From the NCBI GenBank assembly GCA_035492055.1, contig DATJJR010000080.1, forward strand, positions 1-12,517: a DNA stretch of 12,517 nucleotides. The letters are read 5' to 3'. This document shows, piece by piece, positions 8,334 through 12,517 of the stretch; positions within the stretch are counted from its first letter, which is position 1, and the number at the start of each line of letters is the position of its first letter. The stretch comes from Ga0074130 sp035492055 (lineage in GTDB: Bacteria; Pseudomonadota; Gammaproteobacteria; Burkholderiales; Rhodocyclaceae). The position numbers were made by a program, and so were the translations under genes. Under the pieces are notes generated by a model, which saw only the letters and a list, made by a program, of their open reading frames with translations, was not told the DNA's origin and ran no database searches.

Positions 8334-8754
8334 CCTTGAACACAATCCGTGTGCCTGCAAGCCGGTCATGCAGGAATTGCCGGTCACGATCGAGGAAGGC
8401 CCAAATAATGCCGGCACCGTAGAAAAGCAGGCTTGGCCACGTAAGGGCGTAGCGCAATGCGAGTCGCCACATCTCTGGTACGCCGCCATCAGCACGGACG
8501 AGTTGCAATTTCCAAGTCTGCATGGCCAGCGTTTGGCCGCCATGACGCCAATACCAAAGAAAATACGCGCCGAGTACAAGAAAAATGTGTACGACCAGTA
8601 GCCAGCCCGGCGCGACAAGGTTAAAAGCCATGCCGAGCACGAGGTGCGGAAGCAGGAAAGTCACCGAGAGTACGCCAAGCAGCAGCAACGCTTCATAGGC
8701 GAGGCCTGCGAAGCGCCGCCGCAGGCCGGGCACTTTTGTGACCAGAATATCCAA
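8329..8754 (-). CDS. RDD-family membrane protein
   Basis: A 141-residue integral membrane protein. It has three hydrophobic segments near residues 18-40, 46-68 and 99-121, an N-terminal basic LRRRFAGLAYEALLLLGVL, a central WYWRHGGQTLAMQTWKLQLV, and the conserved ending FLDRDRQFLHDRLAGTRIV. These are hallmarks of the RDD domain, although the namesake Asp pair in the first helix is replaced by Tyr-Glu (20-21). Family roles are mostly unknown; a few members have been linked to ion or substrate transport. The start is uncertain. I chose TTG at 8754, one base past the DUF3106 stop, which would couple the genes; GTG at 8733 is the alternative, and the frame itself extends to 8847. Last gene of the sigma factor operon, convergent with lptG. 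Confidence 0.85.
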   Translation of the reverse strand: MDILVTKVPGLRRRFAGLAYEALLLLGVLSVTFLLPHLVLGMAFNLVAPGWLLVVHIFLVLGAYFLWYWRHGGQTLAMQTWKLQLVRADGGVPEMWRLALRYALTWPSLLFYGAGIIWAFLDRDRQFLHDRLAGTRIVFKG

Positions 8755-8755
8755 C

Positions 8756-9382
8756 TTACTGCTGCGCGGTCGCAGGCACAGGTTGGGTGACAACCGGTGT
8801 TGGCGTGAGCGTGATAACGGGTGCCGGCGCCTGTTGTTCGGGCACAATCGGAAAACTGCTTGGCGGCGTCTGATTGGACAGAATCGGAGGGCGCGTTGCC
8901 TCGATCTGTCGTTTCTTTAATGTCGGTCGTGCCTTGGCGTTCTCACGCTCTTTCGCTTCTTGCTGCAATCGCAGCTTTTCTTCAGGCGGTAACTCCTGAT
9001 AGCGTAGCCATTGCTCGCGCATGGCATCGCGCTGCTCCGGCGATGCGTTGCGGATTGCCTTGTATTTTTCGCGTACCAGAAGGCGTTGCTCAGGCGACAG
9101 TTTGACCCATGCCCGCATCTGCATTTGCAAACGTGCCTGCTCATCTTCGCTCAGGTGCGGATAACGCCCGGCGATGGCGACCCATCTTTCGCGCGGTTCT
9201 TCGTCCATTCGATCCCATTCGGAGGCGAGTGGAGCGAGGATTTCCTTTTGTTGCGGCCCCAATTCCTGCCAACTGGGCTGGCGGAGCGTCGGGAGCAGAG
9301 CGTTGAAATTGAAGTGAGCAGTAGCTACGGCGAGAATCACCGCAGCGATTAGTCCGAGGACGGCGAGGAGGATTCGACCCAT
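8756..9382 (-). CDS. DUF3106-family membrane-anchored protein with W/LSPEQR repeats
   Basis: A 208-residue protein with one N-terminal hydrophobic segment (residues 4-22) after a single Arg, so probably an uncleaved anchor or signal peptide placing the rest in the periplasm. Residues 38-131 contain a repeated helical pattern: W38..LGPQQKEILAPLASEW56, W67..LSEDEQARLQMQMRAW92, KLSPEQRLLVREKY, ASPEQRDAMREQW, then ELPPEEKLRLQQ. This matches DUF3106, a family common in betaproteobacteria, whose LSPEQ-type repeats recall periplasmic metal or stress sensors of the CpxP/LTXXQ type; that likeness is inference. The C-terminal 50 residues are Pro/Thr/Gln-rich and probably disordered. The ATG lies 34 bases inside the preceding gene and no Shine-Dalgarno is seen, so translation is probably coupled. 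Confidence 0.85.
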   Translation of the reverse strand: MGRILLAVLGLIAAVILAVATAHFNFNALLPTLRQPSWQELGPQQKEILAPLASEWDRMDEEPRERWVAIAGRYPHLSEDEQARLQMQMRAWVKLSPEQRLLVREKYKAIRNASPEQRDAMREQWLRYQELPPEEKLRLQQEAKERENAKARPTLKKRQIEATRPPILSNQTPPSSFPIVPEQQAPAPVITLTPTPVVTQPVPATAQQ

Positions 9383-9732
9383 AGTTGAAAACCGTCGTCC
9401 AGGTAGGCGTTGATGGGCAGTGCGTCGGAAAGCAGGGCACTGTCGATTTTCGCGTTTTCGTCTGCTCGCGAAACGTTATCAACATACACGGCACCGGCAG
9501 CGCCGATCATCAAGGCGAAGGCTAGCATGGTGGGTGCAAGATTGGAACGAAGCAGATCCGTAGTGAGATTGCCCAAACCGGCAAGACTCAACATGGCCGA
9601 GGGCTGACGCTGGCGCTCAAGCGCCGCCGTACGCGCCATGTGCAGGCGTGCGCCGATGCCGTCGTCCAGTGCGTCGGTGCTGTGGTTCAGTGCAAGGGTC
9701 AGCTTGCGGGCAAATTGCAATTCTTCGTTCAT
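9349..9732 (-). CDS. DUF3619-family single-pass membrane protein, possible anti-sigma factor
   Basis: A 127-residue protein whose ATG (9732) overlaps the sigma factor stop as ATGA. Residues 1-62 are hydrophilic and predicted helical (ELQFARKLTLALNHSTDAL, then GIGARLHMARTAALERQR). A single membrane segment spans about 66-84. The short C-terminus ends with the family-like SALLSDALPINAYLDDGFQLW (99-119). The layout, a cytoplasmic N-terminus of anti-sigma size followed by one membrane span and encoded directly after an ECF sigma gene, is what a membrane anti-sigma factor looks like. I see no ZAS zinc motif (HxxxCxxC). The assignment to DUF3619 is from pattern; the anti-sigma role is inferred from context only. 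Confidence 0.85.
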   Translation of the reverse strand: MNEELQFARKLTLALNHSTDALDDGIGARLHMARTAALERQRQPSAMLSLAGLGNLTTDLLRSNLAPTMLAFALMIGAAGAVYVDNVSRADENAKIDSALLSDALPINAYLDDGFQLWVESSSPSSD

Positions 9733-10292
9733 AACTTGATCCCCCGTGCCGTAAGGGCACTTGCCAAAGCGTGCGTGGCCCGGGAGCAGTGGGTCTTGAC
9801 GCTACCCTCCGAACATCCCATGGCCAATGCGGTCTCGGCAATATCCATGTCTTCCCAGTAACGCATCAGGAAGGCTTCGCGTTGACGTGCCGGTAGTTTC
9901 TTTAATTCACTCTCAATTAAATCAATGAGTTGCGATTGTTCCAGTTGCTTTTGCGGATTCACTCCGCTCTGAGATTCATCAGCGACTTCAATAGTTTCCA
10001 GCGGGTCGCTATTTTCATCGTCATCCGGGCTCAGGGCGGATAACACGGTAGTCCAGAGTGAGCGAACCTTGCTGCGACGGAAGAAGTCACGAATCGTGTT
10101 TTGCAGGATGCGCTGAAACAGCATTGGAAACTCTTCCGCCGGGCGATCCCCGTATTTTTCGGCGAGCTTCATCATCGCGTCCTGAACGATGTCGAGCGCC
10201 GACTCTTCATTGCGGACAGCAAAAAGCGCCTGCTTGTAGGCGCGACGCTCCACACTGGCAAGGAAGTCCGACAGTTGAATACGAGAAGCCAG
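9729..10292 (-). CDS. ECF-like RNA polymerase sigma-70 family factor
   Basis: A 187-residue two-domain sigma factor. The region 2 block is VRNEESALDIVQDAMMKLAE, followed by MLFQRILQNTIRDFFRRSKV, the core-binding and -10-recognition helices. An acidic linker (DDDENSDPLETIEVADES) follows, and region 4 is LPARQREAFLMRYWEDMDIAETALAMGCSEGSVKTHCSRA, whose helix-turn-helix reads the -35 element. There is no anti-sigma fusion or C-terminal extension. The frame stays open to a TTG at 10424, but the best start is CTG at 10292-10290: AAGGGA (10305-10300) is seven bases upstream and the product begins MASRIQLSDFLASVERRAYKQ, as betaproteobacterial homologues tend to. First gene of a four-gene unit with DUF3619, DUF3106 and RDD proteins, divergent from ilvB. 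Target promoters are unknown. Confidence 0.92.
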   Translation of the reverse strand: MASRIQLSDFLASVERRAYKQALFAVRNEESALDIVQDAMMKLAEKYGDRPAEEFPMLFQRILQNTIRDFFRRSKVRSLWTTVLSALSPDDDENSDPLETIEVADESQSGVNPQKQLEQSQLIDLIESELKKLPARQREAFLMRYWEDMDIAETALAMGCSEGSVKTHCSRATHALASALTARGIKL

Positions 10293-10305
10293 GGGAGTTT
10301 CCCTT
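10290..10305 (-). promoter_or_regulatory. Strong Shine-Dalgarno plus CTG start of the sigma factor gene
   Basis: On the minus strand AAGGGA (10305-10300) stands seven bases before CTG (10292-10290). No ATG, GTG or TTG lies in frame between the TTG at 10424 and a GTG at 10253 that would cut into region 2. This ribosome-binding site decides the start in favour of the rare CTG. Confidence 0.6.
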
Positions 10306-10358
10306 GTTAGAAATTTGAAAAAACAGTCGTTTAAAGCAAAAGTGAAAGTCTGAGCGCC

Positions 10359-10388
10359 TTGACCGAACCAGGGGCTTCGGGTTAAGGT
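10359..10388 (+). promoter_or_regulatory. Weak candidate promoter for ilvB
   Basis: TTGACC (10359-10364) matches five of six -35 positions. The -10 region 17 or 18 bases on (TTAAGG or TAAGGT) is poor. It is the only rightward -35-like hexamer I found in the 131-base region between the sigma factor and ilvB. No leader peptide rich in Ile, Val or Leu is present here. Confidence 0.2.
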
Positions 10389-10414
10389 TCTAGGTTTCCC
10401 GGAACCTACCAGGT
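10385..10414 (+). promoter_or_regulatory. Overlapping inverted repeats just upstream of the ilvB ribosome-binding site
   Basis: TAGGTT (10391-10396) pairs with AACCTA (10403-10408) around a 6-base loop. The same right arm can instead pair with AGGTTC at 10385-10390 (GAACCT, 10402-10407), or its ACCT (10404-10407) with AGGT (10411-10414), which is part of the ilvB Shine-Dalgarno AGGTGA (10411-10416). The mutually exclusive pairings could serve as an operator or an RNA switch; they are short and may be chance. Confidence 0.3.
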
Positions 10415-10423
10415 GAATTTGCA

Positions 10424-12133
10424 ATGGTTTTGACTGGCGCGGAAATTGTAATCAGGTGCCTGCAAGAAGAAAAGGTCGAATACATATTCGGTTATCCCGG
10501 CGGCTCGGTGCTTCATATTTACGACGAGCTGTTCAAGCAGGACAAGATTAAGCACATTCTCGTACGTCACGAGCAGGCAGCAGTACATGCAGCCGACGCT
10601 TACTCGCGCTCGTCGCATAAGATCGGCGTGTGCATGGTGACTTCCGGTCCTGGCGTGACTAACGCCGTGACCGGTATCGCGACTGCCTACACCGACTCGA
10701 TTCCGATGGTCGTCATTTCCGGTCAGGCACCCACGCATATGATCGGGCAGGACGCTTTCCAGGAGTGTGACACCGTCGGTATTACCCGTCCCTGTGTCAA
10801 GCACAACTTCCTGGTCAAGGACGTGCGCGATCTCGCTGCCACGATCAAAAAGGCTTTCTATATCGCCAGTACCGGCCGTCCCGGCCCGGTATTGGTCGAT
10901 ATTCCGAAGGATCTTGGCGTCGACAAGTGCGAGTTCGAGTATCCGAAGTCGATCTCGATCCGTTCGTACAACCCGGCGACCAAGGGCCATACCGGCCAAA
11001 TCAAGAAGGCCGTACAACTGCTGCTGGAAGCCAAGCGTCCGCTGATTTACGCGGGCGGCGGCATCATCCTGTCCGACACATCGGATCGTTTGACCAAGCT
11101 TGCGCACATGCTTGAAGTGCCGGTCACCAATACGCTGATGGGCCTTGGCGGCTTCGCTGCCACCGACAAACAAAATCTCGGCATGCTCGGCATGCACGGC
11201 ACGTACGAGGCCAATATGGCCATGCAGCACGCTGATGTGTTGCTTGCCATCGGTGCACGCTTTGATGATCGCGTGATCGGCAATCCAGAAGATTTCGGTT
11301 CAGTCCCGCGCAAGATCATTCACGTCGACATCGATCCATCCTCGATCGCCAAGCGCGTCAAGGTGGATGTGCCGATCGTCGGCAATCTCAACGAAGTGCT
11401 GGACGAGTTGATTGCTCAGTTGAAGGCTTCCGAAGGCAAGGTCGACGCCAAGGCGCTGGCCGGCTGGTGGAAAGACATCGAAGGCTGGCGCAAGAAAGAC
11501 AGCCTCAAGTACAAGATGGGCAAGGAAGTCATCATGCCCCAGTACGTGATCGAGAAGCTCTACGAAGTCACCGGCGGCGATGCCATCGTGACGTCCGATG
11601 TCGGCCAGCATCAAATGTGGGCTGCGCAGTACTACAAGTTCGACAAGCCGCGTCGCTGGTTGAACTCCGGTGGCCTCGGCACCATGGGCTACGGCCTGCC
11701 GGCAGCGATGGGCGCTTGCTTTGCCAATCCGAAGTCGCAGGTTGCCTGCGTCACCGGCGAAGGCTCGATCCAGATGAACATTCAGGAACTCTCGACCTGC
11801 AAGCAGTTCCGTCTGCCGATCAAGGTTGTGAACCTGAACAACCGTTATCTGGGCATGGTGCGCCAGTGGCAGGAAATGTTCTACGGCAACCGTTACTCCG
11901 AGTCCTACGTGGATGCGCTGCCTGATTTTGTGAAACTGGCCGAGGCGTATGGTCACGTTGGCATTCAAGTGGTTAGCCCGGCTGACGTGGAGCCGGCGCT
12001 GCGCGAGGCCTTCGTCAAGCACAAGAACGAACTCGTCTTCCTCGACATCCTCACCGACCCGACCGCCAATGTGTATCCGATGGTGGCGAACGGCAAGGGC
12101 CTGTCCGAAATGATCTTGGCCGAGGACTTGTAA
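10424..12133 (+). CDS. ilvB: Acetolactate synthase large (catalytic) subunit
   Basis: A 569-residue thiamine diphosphate enzyme that joins two pyruvates to acetolactate, or pyruvate and 2-oxobutyrate to acetohydroxybutyrate, the first common step to valine, leucine and isoleucine. Visible features: N-terminal YIFGYPGGSVLHIYDEL; the catalytic glutamate E50 in RHEQAAVHAADAY; the central FAD-binding domain with GMLGMHGTYEANMAM and GARFDDRV (277-284); C-terminal GTMGYGLPAAMGA; and the ThDP/Mg motif GEGS at 445-448 followed by NLNN at 470-473. The usual Asp of GDGS is Glu446 here, a variant I believe is frequent in betaproteobacterial homologues. AGGTGA (10411-10416) is seven bases before the ATG. 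The regulatory subunit gene follows after four bases. The symbol ilvI is equally possible. Confidence 0.97.
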   Translation: MVLTGAEIVIRCLQEEKVEYIFGYPGGSVLHIYDELFKQDKIKHILVRHEQAAVHAADAYSRSSHKIGVCMVTSGPGVTNAVTGIATAYTDSIPMVVISGQAPTHMIGQDAFQECDTVGITRPCVKHNFLVKDVRDLAATIKKAFYIASTGRPGPVLVDIPKDLGVDKCEFEYPKSISIRSYNPATKGHTGQIKKAVQLLLEAKRPLIYAGGGIILSDTSDRLTKLAHMLEVPVTNTLMGLGGFAATDKQNLGMLGMHGTYEANMAMQHADVLLAIGARFDDRVIGNPEDFGSVPRKIIHVDIDPSSIAKRVKVDVPIVGNLNEVLDELIAQLKASEGKVDAKALAGWWKDIEGWRKKDSLKYKMGKEVIMPQYVIEKLYEVTGGDAIVTSDVGQHQMWAAQYYKFDKPRRWLNSGGLGTMGYGLPAAMGACFANPKSQVACVTGEGSIQMNIQELSTCKQFRLPIKVVNLNNRYLGMVRQWQEMFYGNRYSESYVDALPDFVKLAEAYGHVGIQVVSPADVEPALREAFVKHKNELVFLDILTDPTANVYPMVANGKGLSEMILAEDL

Positions 12134-12137
12134 AAAC

Positions 12138-12517
12138 ATGCGACACCTGATTTCCATTCTTCTCGAAAACGAGGCGGGCGCGCTGGCCCGCGTCTCCGGG
12201 CTATTCTCCGCCCGCGGCTACAACATCGAGTCGCTGACCGTGGCGCCGACGGAGGATCCGTCGATGTCGCGCATGACCATCGTCAGCATCGGTTCCGACG
12301 ACGTCATTGAGCAGATCACCAAGCAGTTGAACAAGCTGATCGACGTGGTCAAGGTTGTCGATTTGTCCGAGGCCGCGCATGTTGAGCGTGAGTTGATGCT
12401 TATCAAGGTTCGCGCCACCGGCAAGGACCGTGAAGAAATGAAGCGCATGGCGGATATCTTCCGCGGCGGCATCATCGACGTGACCGATTCGACCTACCTG
12501 ATCGAATTGACCGGCGA
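12138..12517 (+). CDS. ilvH: Acetolactate synthase small (regulatory) subunit, partial
   Basis: The frame opens at ATG 12138 and runs off the window end after 126 codons, out of about 160-165 in the complete family. The ACT domain fills the first 70 or so residues: MRHLISILLENEAGALARVS, then GLFSARGYNIESLTVAPTED and MSRMTIVSIG. This domain binds valine for feedback inhibition and activates the catalytic subunit. The second domain begins with LIKVRATGKDREEMKRMADIF and continues to the edge with DVTDSTYLIELTG. It starts four bases after the ilvB stop, with GAGGA (12122-12126) as a distant ribosome-binding site inside the ilvB end, so the two subunits are made from one message. The symbol ilvN is used in some lineages. 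Confidence 0.96.
   Translation, partial: MRHLISILLENEAGALARVSGLFSARGYNIESLTVAPTEDPSMSRMTIVSIGSDDVIEQITKQLNKLIDVVKVVDLSEAAHVERELMLIKVRATGKDREEMKRMADIFRGGIIDVTDSTYLIELTG

Noticed and set aside
10293..10424. 44-codon upstream extension of the sigma factor from a TTG
   Set aside because: The extension reads the divergent intergenic region, lacks homologue-like sequence, and would ignore the strong Shine-Dalgarno before CTG.
10406..11230. 274-codon minus-strand frame, and a similar one at 11300-12157
   Set aside because: Both are antisense to ilvB, which is complete and well conserved; the His/Val/Gly-rich translations are typical shadow frames.

Overview
The window looks like ordinary chromosomal sequence from a betaproteobacterium. 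The composition is moderately GC-rich. The protein sequences and two gene groupings point the same way: pepA-holC-orf-valS facing away from lptFG, and an RDD / DUF3106 / DUF3619 / ECF-sigma cluster facing away from ilvB-ilvH. I cannot fix the genus; a Rhodocyclales- or Nitrosomonadales-like organism is an inference. Coding density is very high, no stretch above 300 bases lacks a gene, and I see no IS element, phage gene, CRISPR array, tRNA or rRNA.

Layout. Bases 1-452 (+): the tail of a NorD/CbbO-like von Willebrand A-domain protein, then tusA, a small sulfur carrier. A perfect 16-bp hairpin (474-509) separates tusA from the convergent minus-strand operon. Bases 526-5943 (-), transcribed right to left: pepA, a 150-bp spacer holding a palindromic element and a possible 40-codon ORF, holC (GTG start), an unassigned 140-aa protein overlapping holC by ATGA, and valS. 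Bases 6098-8322 (+): lptF and lptG, which overlap and encode the permease pair of the lipopolysaccharide exporter. The 154-bp region between pepA and lptF is a divergent promoter region.

Bases 8329-10292 (-), transcribed right to left: an ECF-type sigma factor whose best start is a CTG codon behind a strong Shine-Dalgarno sequence; a single-pass DUF3619 protein overlapping it by ATGA; a membrane-anchored DUF3106 protein with repeated W/LSPEQR motifs; and an RDD-family membrane protein. The arrangement resembles a sigma / anti-sigma / envelope-sensor module, but no function has been assigned from sequence. Bases 10424-12517 (+): ilvB (acetolactate synthase large subunit) and the start of ilvH (regulatory subunit, cut by the window end), the first committed enzyme of valine, leucine and isoleucine synthesis.

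Most of the window is housekeeping: tRNA charging, peptide turnover, replication clamp loading, LPS export and branched-chain amino acid synthesis. The places most worth a second look are the sigma-DUF3619-DUF3106-RDD unit and its CTG start, the holC-valS intervening protein with a PopZ-like architecture, and the palindromic element between pepA and holC.
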